A DNA stretch of 64,000 nucleotides from Aquanectria penicillioides (Eukaryota; Ascomycota; Sordariomycetes; Hypocreales; Nectriaceae). Each line of letters begins with the position of its first letter. Positions within the stretch are counted from its first letter, which is position 1. Positions 13,888-27,450 of this stretch are shown one piece after another. The notes below the pieces were generated by a model. That model saw only the letters and a list, made by a program, of their open reading frames with translations. It had not been told where the DNA came from and did no database searches. The stretch is taken from NCBI GenBank assembly GCA_003415625.1, contig PYIU01000005.1, positions 315,001 through 379,000 of the forward strand, written 5' to 3'. Both the position numbers and the translations under genes were made by a program.

Positions 13888-15790
13888 ATGCCCATTCCCG
13901 GCCTCGATTCTCCCAACGACGTCCCTCCTCCTTTGCCTCCACCACGATACCTTCCCGGCACTGAACCGCCACGCCCTCACGACGACATGCGAGATTTCAG
14001 AGACAAGCGGGATTTCGGTCGCAGTCCCGCTTCCTTTGCGAGCAATTATGGAAGCATGGCTTCATCATTTGCAGAGGATCGACCTAGCTACCAACGAAGG
14101 GATTTCCTCCACGAACGAGATGAAGGCTACTCTAGCTATTCAACCGATAGGTATGGGACACGGTGCTCTTCCAACTGCTCGTTCTAGTCTTCCAGAGAGA
14201 CATTGGATCGGCTCCATGGCCCTGACACAGATAACTAACATGCTCGGGTCTGTAGGTCTCGCGAATCTCTAGGACCTGGCTTCGGTCTTCAACACAACCG
14301 CTTCCAATTCCAATCCCCTGCCGATATTGACGGAGACAGCTTGAAGAAGAAATTGGATCCTGTGAGACATCACGACAAGTCGCCGCCTCGATCTCTTCTC
14401 AGCGCCTCCGTCAACGAACTGCTACCACGGAGACCCTCCGCAGAGGGCCGGTTCCCCCCCGCACTCAGTGTCCCCGTTCAGCTCCCAATTCATACCCGAG
14501 GCTTCCTGGGAGAAGCCGAGACGCCGTTGCCTTCTGCAGTCTCTCCACGAAGCGCTCCCTTCCACTACGGAGACCGCTCCCCCAACGACAGCTCCGACAT
14601 TGACCGATCACCACGAACCCGAACTAAGAGGAATAACAGTGACGATGCTACTTCAACCCAAGGCAGCTATGAATACAATGGGGCAGACGACATGGATATG
14701 GAAGAAGCCCAGTCTCTCAAGAGATTACACATCGATGATGCGTATGCTTCCGGCGGCTCCAAGAGGAGGGCAGCCAGCCCTCCTGATGAGCATCTCCTTG
14801 CTTCCCAGTTGGACCTAGGCCGACGTTCCCGTGGCAGTCCTGAGCCTCGACTCAGCACTATTCACCAAGGCACACCAATTTCCACTATGCCCTCTACGTC
14901 GCGCTCTATGTCGTACATGTCAACCATGTCCATGCCCGGCTCTAGCATCACGTCAGCGAACTCCTTTGGCCGCCGTTCCCCTGGCCTGTCGCCTGGTGGT
15001 ATTTCCCCAACATCGTGCAACTCTCCGTACACAACCCCGATGTCACTCAACCCCAGCCCAAGAACTTCGATCTCTGGTCGAGGCGCTGTCCACGCTAGAA
15101 CTGTCTCCAGCGCCAGCTCCCGAAAGGTTAATGACGTTCAGAAGTCCAGCGGACCCAAGCTTCAGGATTTCTTCATGTGCGACTGTTGTCCAAAGAAGCC
15201 AAAGCGATTCGAGACTGCCGAAGAACTACAGTAAGTATTGAATTGAACTGAACCGTGATCCTAACTAGGATGGGCTACAATGGCTTGGCATTGCCGAAAA
15301 TTTAAAACAACGATTGGACAAGGCTAACTTGAAAACTAGCGCCCACGCTGCCGAAAAACAATACAACTGCTCCTTCTGTGGAAATAGATTCAAAAACAAG
15401 AACGAGGCAGAGCGCCACCAGAATTCGCTCCACGTCCGTCGCCATTCTTGGTCTTGCTCAGCACTGTCAGGATATGATCGTGCTTTCCACGACTCTACAA
15501 ACCGACCTGGTGAGGCTGACTCATGTGGCTACTGTGGCGAAGAGTTTCCTCGATCAGGCCGAGGCCCTGGAGCGAACGCCCCGAGACATGCTACTGAGCA
15601 GGATTGGGATGAGAGAATCCGACATCTGCAGGAAACCCACAAATTCCGGGAATGCAACTCGTCCAAGAAGTTCTACCGTGCGGATCACTTCAGACAGCAC
15701 CTGAAGCATAGCCACGCCGGAACGAGTGGAAAATGGACTAACATGTTGGAAAACGCCTGTATGATGGAGGAAGACCCGACCCCCAGGTGA
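13888..15790 (+). CDS. C2H2 zinc-finger protein (putative DNA-binding regulator)
   Basis: Exons 13888-14150, 14256-15230 and 15340-15790 encode 562 residues. Both introns have GT-AG ends and restore frame exactly. The N-terminus is proline-rich (IPGL...VPPPLPPPR), followed by about 300 Ser/Pro/Arg-rich residues expected to be disordered. A Cys/His region starts near residue 396. An atypical finger (CDCC...HAH) precedes a canonical one (C423-x2-C426-x12-H439-x4-H444). Two further imperfect Cys/His pairs follow (CGYC...H, and C...H-x4-H), ending near residue 540. Intron 2 interrupts the first finger. A nuclear DNA-binding role is inferred from the finger; targets are unknown. Start chosen: the ATG at 13888, after an in-frame stop at 13861. 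I recognise the family style but no named orthologue. Confidence 0.85.
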
Positions 15791-18700
15791 AGAAATCAGA
15801 CGATCACTCGATACGACATTTGGCAGCCCGAAGGCTGCATAAGGAAAGATCCGTCGACTAATCCAAGCTTGGTCGCTGAGTAAAGGGTGGACAGGGCAGG
15901 GGTCTCGAGAGCTGGAGATTTAGTGGAGGACAAGGTTGACTGAGGCGGGGTATTAGACGAGGAGAGGAGTCAGCAATGAGGAGACGAGGCCCCAGTTTGC
16001 TCAATTACGGCGACCCTCGATCCCGGGCAATTGACTGAAACGCGAGCAACCGAAAACAGAGTCCGAGAGAGGATTCAAACCCAGGCAGGACGCGCGGTCG
16101 GCAGAATTTCGAAAGCGCCCAAACAAGAGAGCCCTTGCCAACCGAACACCACGGCACGGTATGGCCTGCAGGGCGTCGCATCGACTGACATGGACGAGGC
16201 CTAACAGGAAAAAAAAATATCTCTAGCCTGAGCTTGGTGCGCGTCTGCGGCGTGCAGAAGCGTCGACACCAAAGCAAATCAACGTGCGGCTGGGATGCGT
16301 GCGCTGATCTCCCGCAATCGAATCGGGACATTCCGCGGACCCCGAGTGCACAACCCCGACGGCGTACATGTTCTTTTCGGTGCCTGCCCAACCTCGACGG
16401 AGCAGTTGGCACAAGCTGAAAACCGCCATGAAAACAAGGCAGTGCAATGCTCTTGGATCACGGAACTATACCGAGTCCCAAACTCTCCACCATGGCAATC
16501 AGTCAACCAGCTCAACCGGCCTGGTGGATTTTCAACATTCCAGACAGAGAGAGTGGGCAGGACGGGATATGGGTAGCCTTAGCTCGGGGGCGCCCGACAA
16601 GTCAAGTTGGCCCGGTCTGACTGATGGTTCGCATCACACTGGCGAGATGGAGGCAACGATCCCAAGGGAACTACTGCGGATGGGCTATGGTTGCATTGGA
16701 CGGGCACAATACTGGGCCTCTGGCCATGCATTTGTCGCGGCGCTACTTTCTGACTGGGCTGAAGATCCCTGTTTAAGCATGGCGTTTGGCGACCTGCATG
16801 TTTATTATGCTCGCACAATTCGCAAGAGGAGGAATCCCTATGATGAAATTACAAATTCTTCTGGTATATTTTTTTTTAACCTGGAAACATCTATTTTATG
16901 GTCGGTGTTTTGTTTTGTAATTATATATACCCGCAAGATGGCGAGGCGAGGACGATTGAAAGGAAGGCATTTCATATTATGTACCAGGTTCTAGCTTGAC
17001 GCTGAGAAGCCTCTTCATGTCATGGGTAACGGCACAAAAAGGATACGGATAGCATGGTTCGGGATCGGAGTGTGGGATTGGCTCAATACAAACAAAGATC
17101 GATTAGCGCACAAGCGATTATTATTTCTCTGCAACCAGGCGTGAAAGAAAGCATGACATGAAAAGGTATTGAGTGGCCGACAGTAGGTGAGACGATGTCA
17201 CGGTGTTGCGACGGCTGACGGGCGCCCGGTTTCTTGAGGGGCTTGTTTTTGTGTGTAAGCCACGAGAGGACGACAAGACATTATTGGCTTCCTTGCAACA
17301 AACCATATGGCGTAGACGCGATAATGGACAGCGTGCGGAAAGATGGAAAAGCGGAGAGCCTGCGTGCTTCTCGTTTGGGAAATCCGTGTTGAAATGGTGT
17401 GCGCAGATTGTGGTGTGTCTTTTTTTTTTTTTTTTTCAGCTGCTCATCAGCTAATAACTTTGTCTATGACAGTTGCCTACTACAGACTATGGGCTACCAG
17501 TTGAGCTTAGGTTCAGTCCCCTCAGCTCAGCTGATGGAGGGGGAAGCCATGTGGAGGAAGGAGCTAACTTAGCGCATACGGAGCGGATAAAAGCATGGAC
17601 AAGCGGCCATCAGGAAGCCTGGGGAAGCGAGAGCCAAGCTTTGAGGCGTGGCTTTATGTTATTATTATTTTCTATATTTTATGCGTGGCATGAATTCCGC
17701 CCGAGGGGTGAGTGACTGTGAATGGCGGAGGGGCCGAAACGGAAGCAGCATGTCAAATGTTTAGTCAGTACTGAGAAGGCGTTTCTAAAAAAATAAAATA
17801 AAATTTACGAATGACTAATCTGCACCATGTAGGTATATCGGCAGGTTTTTCGTACATAGTGCATGCAACAAACAGGTTATGAGGTGACGTGACTAATTGA
17901 CACACCCTCTGAAGAGAGGCAACGAAGAGTAAATGAAATGGGGCAGGCTTGGCGATGACCAAAATTGAGTTTAGGGCGAGGAATCGCCGCTGGGGATGGG
18001 AAATCTGTAGATGCAACAACGGGACTGGAGGATTTGCGATGGAAGGATCAAGGTGAAGTTTAAAGTCTGTGTTGCGGCGAAACGGAAACGGGACGGGGGT
18101 GAAGGAAGCTCTGAAGGAAGGAGTGAAGAAGGGTAATAGAAGGAACGATATAGCTGTACCAAGATCGACTGCTAAGGGACATTCTCTCCCCCTTCCAACC
18201 TTGACTACCGCTGCTGCATCCAAATGCCTTCCCTTACCCTGGTCCGGCAAGGTCGGCAAGGGCAGAACAAACCACCTCCCTACTCTACTCTACCTGGCCG
18301 ACAGCCTAACATACGGTGAGGCTCCTACGCCCCGAAAGCACTGCTTGGACCACAAGCCGACGGAGTGTGGTGTGTGTGCGGAAGCAGGCAACCGCACTGT
18401 CAGCGCCCCATGATGGTAGTGGTGGTGGTGGTGTTGGTGGTGGTTGTTGTTCGTTGGTGGTGGGCAAATGTACTCGGGCAGCCAATCACACGACACGGCC
18501 CAACGGGAATCCGTTCACGGGACGATGCTGCACTTGCAACGCGTAATGCACTTTACTTAGCCCTACGGGGCCACGCGGTGAGGCTGACCTTGCGGCGGCC
18601 ACGGGAGACACTGGTGGACGAAGCACCTACCCAGTCCGGCTAGCTCAGCCCCAGTCCTCCCTGCCCTAGCCGAAGGCCACCCCTGGAACGCTCTCGAGGT

Positions 18701-19389
18701 CGTACCGAGTACGTACCTCAAGTATCCAATCCCCGGCTTAGCGTGGTTTTGGATAGAATACAACACATTGTGTGGCTGGTGATTTTTCAAGACAAGCCCA
18801 ATCGTGGCTGGTGCAGCTCGCCCTCAATCGAACACTAACATTGGCAATCAGGAAATCATGGCGGGGTAACTGCCACATGTGGCGCCGCAGCCACTTCACT
18901 CTTGGGAAGGAGGGGCAACGATGAGGAGGGGAAAAAAACCCTAGGCGTCTTCGGCGAGGAGTCAATAATCAATCCAGAGGCACAGACATTCGAGTTGATA
19001 CATAGACGTCCCCTTTTCAGCTTCAAAAGAGCCGAAGAAAGACTTCAAAGCCCAGCTCTAGTTTACGCCCACTCCCCAGCTTCCTTTCCTTCGCTGGCTT
19101 GATTTCATCCAACTCTGCGTTTTACCAACTCAGTAAAGACCGAGGAGAGCCTTGCAGTCTGCCAACGTCACTTGGCGGACCACTTCAAGGCATACCAAGG
19201 TCGGTGCTCAACTCAGCCTTCACGCTGGAGAACCAGGGTTCCGACAAGATCGCCTCTCCGCTGGGCCACGCCAACAGGGCCGAAGCAGCAGATCCGGACC
19301 TCCCAGACACAAGACTAACCCAGTGGGAGGAGTTCGGGCACCGGTTCCAGGACGGCGAGCTGGAGCAGCTCAAACAAAGCATCGCAGAA
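15791..19389. other. Intergenic region between the C2H2 gene and YVH1
   Basis: Contains the 3' flank of the C2H2 gene and the YVH1 promoter. A T-rich patch lies around 16870-16930 and a GGT tract near 18416-18445. The longest open frames (16368-16994 plus, 17765-18259 minus) show no domain, biased codon use or plausible splice structure, so I do not call genes. Confidence 0.55.
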
Positions 19390-20678
19390 ATGGCGCTGAG
19401 CAGGATCGATGGGCAGGACGATTTGTACGTCGGCGGGTATGTACTCCTTGTTTCTTACTGTCAGCGGCCGTAAGCAACCTGCCGGCTCGTGATCCCCGTC
19501 TCCCATTTGGCATTTAGTGATCATATGCTGACATGCGCTCAAGGCTCTGGGCTCTACGCCGCTCTGATTCCCTGACTGAGCGCAATATTACGCATGTCCT
19601 ATCTGTCGTTGGGTTCGATCCAGCTAGTCTCAAAAACTTCAAGGACGAGCCCTGGTCCGAGTACGGGAAGGACTTTCGTCACCTCATCATCGACATTGAT
19701 GATGTGGATGATGCAAATATCCTGGTGGAGCTTCCCCGGGCAGTCAAGTTCATCGACGAGGGATTGAGGGGATCTGACAAAGCCACGGGGAATGGCGGGG
19801 TGGAGAACAACGACGTTGGCGGCGCAGCCATCGACCAGGGCATTGAGGATCTAAACATTGGGGGCGACCAGAAACACCCGGGTGTCTTTGTTCACTGCGC
19901 CGCCGGGAAGTCGAGATCTGTCTCGGCCATCATTGCCTATCTGCTTTGGCGGTATCCTAACCGATTCGACCCTAACGTGATGCCAACTACCATTTCGGAC
20001 CCTACACACGCTCATCCACAGTCGTCCTCACCGCAGAAGCGCTCCCGCAAGGAATCTGCCGCCGAGGCAGTGCATGCTGCGCTGACTTTTGTCCGCCGGA
20101 CCAGGCCCATGGCGGAACCCAACCCCGGCTTCATGGATCAGTTGGCGCTATGGTGGGAGATGGGCTGCCCCGACGACGTTGAAACCAATCCTGTCTACCA
20201 GCGCTGGGCATACAAGCGAGAGGTTGACGAGAACCTCGCTGTGGGTCAGGCTCCCACAAGGCTGAGATTCGAAGACGAGGCGGCTCAGCCCCGCGATGAG
20301 TCGGGCCTTAGCCTTCGTTGCAAGAAGTGCCGTCGCACCCTAGCCACGGCCCCGTTCATCGTCGACCATAAGCCCGAAAAGAACGCCGGCGCTTGTCAGC
20401 ACTTCTTTATCGAACCCCTGAGTTGGATGCGTAGTGTCCTAGAGCAAGGGGAACTAAACGGCAGACTTATTTGCCCCAATTCCAAGTGCGGCGCTGGCGT
20501 TGGCCGCTATGACTGGAAAGGCTTCAAGTGCAGCTGCTCCGGCTGGGTTACACCAGCCTTCTCCCTCCAGCGTGCCAGAGTTGATGATGTGGTCAAGAGA
20601 GCTCTTGGTTCAGCAGGAACTCAGAGTATGGGCATACGTATGCCTCCCGGCGTGGTACCCCGCGGGGGCCACCTATGA
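19390..20678 (+). CDS. YVH1: Dual-specificity phosphatase Yvh1 (DUSP12 family)
   Basis: Exons 19390-19436 and 19544-20678 encode 393 residues. The intron (107 nt) splits a glycine codon and rebuilds the family's start, DLYVGG-LWALRRSD. The phosphatase signature HCxxGxSRS is at residues 133-141, with nucleophile Cys134 and Arg140. The C-terminal third has the Yvh1 zinc-binding domain: CKKC near the start, a CQHFFIEPL...WM stretch, then CPNSKCG and CSC before the closing WVTPAF. In yeast, Yvh1 helps exchange Mrt4 for the stalk protein P0 during 60S ribosome maturation, and the zinc domain is the part needed. A similar role is inferred. An acidic or glycine-rich insertion (about 90-120) precedes the active site. 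The start is the first ATG in the exon that gives the conserved N-terminus; an in-frame upstream ATG exists at 19099. Confidence 0.93.
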
Positions 20679-23600
20679 TGGGGCATTTCGGCGACGAGGC
20701 CCACGCGTACCCTGACCAGCGATATTCGCCGTTCAGTGCTAGTCCCCGAGTCGCCGGCGTCAATTCCCCGGCCGTCTGTCTCCGATACTCCGGGCCCCCG
20801 TTATTCTTTCTCCGGAACCCCACCGGTCCCCGTTTGTTGGCTTACAGCAAAGGCGTTTCACAAGCTCGGGAGGGGGCTCTTCGCAACGTTCTCCACAAAC
20901 CTTCCCCCTCTCATCGCTCACTCACCTCTTGTCGCGCCGGCGTCTCTACCGCACACGGCATGTCAGAAAACGGCGGAAACTATTGAGTGAGAGCTCAAGA
21001 ATAGAGAAGGACATGGGTAGAGACCTGGGGAGAAGGGGGGTGTGGGTTATGAGGCGGGAAGCTGTTAGGGCTTACGGTGTGTAGCAACACCCGTGCATGG
21101 GCCAACAGACAAGGGCGGCCGCTGAAGACACCAAAGCTCGAAGAGGGGCTCGTGATGGGATGATAGGGAAGGCCAGGGAGGGCCGCCAAAGATCGTCAGA
21201 CGGCGACGGGACGATCGGATGGTTCCTGGTGCAAGCAAGGAAGCTATCTTACTCGAAGACTGACAGGATGGGAGGGGGGGTGTAATCGTCATACCTATGT
21301 CAACAATCAACGAGGAATGATGATCCCCAGGGTTTTGCCCTCAAGGGCAATCAACATGCTCAGCACTAAGGGTTCGGATTGTGAGACAGCTTTTACTCAA
21401 TACCTTATTTGAGCCTTTGACATGCGTCAATCGCCAACAACCACGGCCATGTCCACCGAAAAAAGAAGGGCACGATCCCTGACTGCATGCCCCATGGATG
21501 TTCCACCCCCATCCATTATGCCAGTGGCCCTTGATCAAAAGTGCATCCCACACACCTCGCAGCTAGCCCTGCAACATTTTCGTCCCCCTCGAGGCCAAGG
21601 CGGTGACACTATCAATTTTTTTGGTTTGTTTTTGACTTTGTATACCTTGCACATTGCAGCGTGGCTCTAACCCAGTCTGCCATCCCGCGCTTGATCGGGC
21701 ATAGCATCACATAAAGTGAGCCCGGATCAGACTACTCGCTGCAGATGGCATGCCCAGAGATTTGTGACTCCGCTTCTTCACCGTTTTCCTAGGATGGATT
21801 CCCACCGCATCGGCGCTGGGCGAACTGGAGACGGTGGCTTGCCGTTTAGGGACATGTCGTGCGAATGGTTACATAACGAGTCACCGTCTGACGTCGACCT
21901 CCCCCCTAAACCCAAATCCCATCTATTGAAAGGCTAGCCTTTGATCGGCTTTTCCGATGGGTTGGAATCGCCATTTGACGAGTTCTGTGGGTCCAAATAT
22001 TGGTCTTTGGTAACAAAAGAAGGAACTAGGACTCAATACAGGTCATGCTCAATCGCGGTGGCGCTAAATGGTGCGGAATATTGCCGATGTTCATCTCGCA
22101 AATCTTGGGCTTCACACCCGGGCCTGCTAGTCGTCCGTCATCGGTGCGATAGGGCCTCGTCATCAAGTTTTTATCCAGTGTCGTCGTAGTAGTCCTTAGT
22201 GGTTGTGCAACCTTGGTGGTATCCGGCGGACGCACCTCGATGCACCATAGTTGCAGAGGAAGGAAGCTCGGCCAGAAAGAGAGGGAGGAGATTGATGCCC
22301 GTAAGACATGGCGACGTAACGCGACGCAACTCAACAACAACCGCACTCTATCTTTGCACAAGTTAGACGTAAGCTTCACCGCCCGGAGTTCTTGATATCG
22401 ATAACCGAAAGTTTGTAACTTGATTCCAGAGTCTTTGGTAATCTTGAATGTTCTTAGGTTAGCGTCTGTGTTTCAAAAGGATGACGACGCTGTTGAGACG
22501 AAACCCGATGGCTCACCACCACCTCAGCCCTCCATTGACCTATCAACTATGCCCCTCACTCATCATGACCACCACCTCCGGGCAAGTCCGACACTCGGCC
22601 GTTTGGTCTGAGACCAGCCAGGACCCCATCCCCACCACCTGGAGAGGGTGTCACGGCGATGGGGGGAGTGACGTTGTGTCGATCCCTAGCAACCACAAGA
22701 AGCACAAGTGTGACGTCGCCGAGTTCGCCATATGTCGTGAACATGAAAACCCCGACCGACAGCCCCTCTCGAGTCTTGCTACCCCTTATGGCCAAGTATT
22801 GACGTGCGCACGGGGATCACGCGGACTCGGCCCTTCAGGGCTGCCACGTTGTCCGAAATCGACCTGTTCTCACCCCTTGCCCTTCCATTTTCGATCTCCC
22901 GCCCGGGAAGCTTGTCACTCATGCTTGCCCGTGGCGTTGTGCCACCTCCCTCGGGGTCAATCTGCAGCGCCGTCTCCATCACAGCAAGCCGGCAGCCCAT
23001 CTGACCGCGTCGTCCTTTTCCCTTCTGAGCCTGGCGCACAGGATGAGGTGGTGCTCAGGCAGCCATCGGACTTTGAGGGCAGAGCGCTGGAGCCGACGGG
23101 GCAGAACGCGGAGGTTGCCTGTTCAGGGTGGCCTGTCTTTGTGGCTCTCCGTCGTCAAGCCGCCGTGGGTCTTGCAGTGTGGGCGGGACCGTGTTGTCAG
23201 CGGCATCTTATGTTGAACGAGCAAGATCAGAGCATCGTTCACGGAAGTGGTCATCAACAGTGACAGCTAAGGAGACCCGCTCCGATCCCGACTTCCCGGG
23301 ACGAGTTCCCATGTAGTTGCCGGACCTGTCGGGGGGGTGGCTCTCGGACGGAGGTTGTTTCCAGAATACGGTCCGGGGGGCACGGGAACAGGACTCAGCG
23401 AGCTGCCTTGTTTCGACAAGGCTGAAAAGGCGACCATGACCAGACGGACAAGTAGATGGCCTTGCAGGGCTCGAACCGTGGGTCTAGTTAAGAAGAGGCG
23501 TCGTCCAGGGGGTGTGGATGGGAATGAGAAGAATGGTACAAAGCACCGCAAGTACCTCTCGTCTGACAGCCTCGAAGTACTGCCCTTCGACACACGCCCC

Positions 23601-24658
23601 CCTTCCAGTGTCCGCCGCCACCGCCGTCGCCGCCGCCGCCCCTTGGCTCTGTAACTTGGAAGCACGCCATCACTGCCGGGGCAGCAGCAGAGCGGGCTGG
23701 AGGCTGTTGAGCGAGCGAAAACAAGTTTGACCTTTTGGTCCTTGGGCGAGCAGCATTGCAACCCCAACCCATCGGCCACCTCCCGGGATTCTTTGTATCA
23801 GCCACGGCGATGTTTGGATCCCCGGACTGGACGCCGTGTGGCTTCCTAGTGAGGCTAGTGATGGGATGAGGATCGTCGTTTGCCCGGTCGGAGAGAAGGA
23901 ATGGCCCTAGGCGGTCTTCTAGACGCCGTGATGGAAGGCGGTTCGGATCCATCAGGGGATGGGCCCTTAACTCCAGTCAGCCCCGAACGTTGGACCGACA
24001 TCCCGGTAGGCGTTGCAAGCCAGCCAGGGAAGGGAAGCGGGAAGAAAACATGAGATATTTTTTTTTTCTCTCGGTGGCAGACTCGTCATCCAGAATGCAC
24101 CCAACCGGCCGTGAGTTCTATTCGCCTGCTCGGAGTTGTTACCATATTAGCGCCGGGGAGCCGTCCACCTTGCATCAAAGGGACAAAGGAAGGAGAAAAA
24201 GAAAAAGGCCAGGCTGACAGTGCAGAGTCACATCCGCACTTCTCAAACAACCAGGTCCCCAGGCGGCAGATCCAAGCTGTCGGTAGTTGGGAGCTATTGT
24301 TCCTTCGTCGGCTCCTCCATCAAGAGGGAGTGCTGGGAGTGCTGAGAGTGCTGGGAGTGCTGGGAGTGCCACTAAGTGCTGTTGGCGTTCCGGCGTGTTA
24401 CAAAGACAGAAGCATTCTTCGAGAGAGGTTGTCACATGCGAGGATGCTTATGCGCCATGTAAGAATGTAGTGGGAGAAAGTCCCGATGTTTTGCGGGGAC
24501 TAGACTACGCGAGGAGCAAAGAAGCAAGGAAGCAAGCAAGGTCGATAGGATGGATGGGATAGCCATCTCCAATTGTTCTGAAGCTGCAAGCTTAGCGTTG
24601 TTCCATGCTAAGTAAGGCTCCTTCAACTACATGAGTTTTCGGTTTCGGGGGTGGCATC

Positions 24659-24698
24659 ATGGTCATGGTCATGGTCATGGTCATGGTCATGGCCATGG
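24659..24698. repeat. ATGGTC hexanucleotide tandem repeat
   Basis: Six or so units of ATGGTC, the last ones changed to ATGGCC. It lies in gene-free DNA. Confidence 0.85.
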
Positions 24699-25912
24699 TG
24701 CTGCAGCGTCAAGTCTCGCAGAAACAACCCAGAGTTGATGCGGCGCCGCTAGCTCGCGAAAGATGCATGCATGCCACTTCAAGCTGGACTCTTCTCCTCT
24801 CTAGTCTGCAGTCATCATCTCAACAGCAAACAGCGGAGCGGAGAAGGGGAGAGCAAGAGAGAGGGGGTGTGATCTCTCGATTCCGCATGCCCTCGGAGCT
24901 ACGGTAGTCGTTCGATATGTCGCCGAAGACCCATTACGGCGAGATCCAAGCTTTATTGAGGGCTAGCTCCGCGAGAGGGGGCGGCGGGGGGGGGAGGGGT
25001 GAAGAGTGAGGAGGAGGGAGAATGATTGTGTGGATGCTGACAAGATCCGTGGGTGTAAATGGATGTGGGAGGAGGAGGAGTGCGAGGAGGAGGAGGAGAC
25101 AGATGTCCGGGTCGGAGAGGTATCTAGAGCTGCACCACGGGTTGGCTTAGCGAATGTCAGACCTTGCTCGCACTGTTCGCTTTGCTAGCCTTGTTCACCT
25201 GTCACGATCTCTTCGCGGTTAGCTAGGTGAGCGCCACAGCCCTACTTGTCTGAGCGTGTGTGTGCCCTTGTGCCCTTGTGCCCTTATCGTCGCACTATGT
25301 ATGGTAGGTATTGACTGAAGCAACAAAACCCCAACCCGCGGGGCGTTGATCCAACGTAGGTAGTCAATCGATTAATTAAACCACCACAGCCGCTTCGTTC
25401 ATGGGCATGTCGGAGGGTAAGAAGGAAAAGTCGCTTAGAGCGGCATTGGCCCGTTTCCCCCCGTCTGCAATATCCTCAGAATGCGCTGTTGGGTGGGAAA
25501 TGCCATCAACCCTGTTGTCATTGATGACAGAGTGCCCTCGACGAGAGGCTCGCCAAACCCAGACAGGTATTGGCCGAGGAAGCATCCCGCGCATCTCCAG
25601 TCCAGACCAGGCAAGTTGCGGCAAGGTACATGGCATGGAGAGAGGCAAAGGTGCAAAAGCTAAGGTAAGGTAAGGCAAGGCAAAGGCAAAGGCAAAGACA
25701 AAGGCGAATGCAAGCATAGGTCCCAGAGACAAACGAGACCTGCCATACATAGTACTCCGTACAGAGGTACGGTACATACATGCATGGCACATCCACATGT
25801 ACAACCACATTCACATCCACATTCGCATTCACATTTCACCACACATGATAGTAGACGCACACCAACACCAACACCAACACCAACATACCGTACTATGTAC
25901 ATATGTACATAT

Positions 25913-25913
25913 G

Positions 25914-25944
<31 letters not shown>

Positions 25945-25958
25945 ACACATACACACAC
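25913..25958. repeat. CA-dinucleotide microsatellite
   Basis: CA repeat with CATA interruptions. It adjoins further imperfect ACCAAC and CACATT units from about 25800, making a 160 bp low-complexity block. Confidence 0.85.
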
Positions 25959-27450
25959 CTACAGCAAGTACTATGTAGCATAGCTCGCACTTTGGAGATC
26001 CAACAAATCCACTCTGTTGCAGAAAGGAAAACACAGCGAGCACTCGGGCTGCTTACCACGGATGGGCCAGAGCCGTGGTGAGCATGTAAGCACTAGAACC
26101 CATACGGCCTCCGCAATGGCAGGACCCGTGTTGCCCATGCCCAGGCTGCCTTTCAGAGTGGCCTTTGACTGTGCAGGGGTTATTCGTCAACCAGACGGGC
26201 GGGATTGATTCAGACGGCGCCGGATCCCGTCAGAATCTCTGTGCGTGGCAGTGGAAGTGGGATGGAAGTGGGAAGGATGAAGAAAGGCCGGACGGATTGG
26301 CGATGGAGCAAATCAGTTGCTTCGCTCCATCTCACTCTCATCACTCTCACTCCCTCGCGCAATATCTCCGCCTCCGGCCTGGCTGATGCCTCTGATTAGC
26401 TCAGCCCTGTCGACACCCGCAGGGACCGCGAGTTTCAAGAGCCGTGCCCCGTCCACACATGGTAACCTCCAGGCTCCAGGCAGGCGCTGGCGCTGGCGCT
26501 GGCGCTGGTGGTCGCCGGGAATGCCTCATCCGCAGCCCGCAACGCCTCGATCCATCGTCTCTGTCTATCTCGCTTTCGGGGAAAATCTCCCTCAACGGGG
26601 GGGGGGTCCTTCTGCGACCTGTTGAAACCAGAGGCCCAAGCCCAGCGCTAATTAGGTCCGCGCTTATTATGCCCCCACCGTCGTCGCTCTTCCTCCATCT
26701 CCGCACGCTATTGAGAAACTAAATAATATCCGCATGGCAGGGCTGAAGACTGAAGTGCCTCAGCCTTGCTCTTTAGGCAGCCCAGATTGTGTTGTGAGCC
26801 TGGCCTGGCCTGGGCGGCTCGTAAATAGACCAATGGGTTGTTGGGGTGAAGAGGATAACAACAGAGAAGTGGGTATTCTAGGTAAGCAAAGTATATGTAA
26901 AGAACAAAAAAACCAAAACATCGGCCCTAGTGTTTCCCGATTCCCGACTTGCAATGGCGGCCCCAACTTTGGTGCATATCTGACAAGTGCGATGACGGGA
27001 TGTAAGCGGACTAGGCTCTTTGGTCCGATGACTTCGGGCCCGAGCTTTGGGACTTGGGAGCCGTCGCCCGTAAGAAAGAAGGAAGGGCACAGAAAAATAA
27101 ATTAAGAAACTCTTCTAAAATAACACCCCGTAGACACCATGAGCCGCCTCCGTGGGGCCGGGCGCAAAGGGGGGTGGGATTTGTGGCTGGATGAAGCTAT
27201 TTTGAATAATGCGGAGTGCCACCCCGTCGGGATGTCGGGTTTGGGGTTATTTTTCGGGCACGTTGCGTTATGGTTGATCCCCCAAAGCCAGCCGCTTGGT
27301 CCCTTGCGCGCGCTTGGCACCGGACGCACCGAGCCAAGCAGCGGCTTCCATGATGATGACTTCGCCGTTCTGTTCTGTTTCCAGGGCCAAGATGCAAATC
27401 CACGCAAAACATGCAAGGGCTGAGTGATGACCTTGCACGGAATTGCAAGG

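Larger units (their letters stand above)
20679..27450. other. Gene-poor intergenic region
   Basis: No supported gene. It includes the 3' flank of YVH1 and many microsatellites: TCATGG units at 24659-24698, nine-base GGGAGTGCT-like units around 24329-24370, CAAAGG units around 25670-25705, and CA repeats at 25913-25958. The longest frame (22481-23263, plus) reads as compositionally random. A noncoding transcript or fast-evolving small gene could be missed. Confidence 0.55.

Noticed and set aside
22481..23263. 260-codon plus-strand open frame
   Set aside because: Composition is random, there is no recognisable motif, and other long frames overlap it on both strands.
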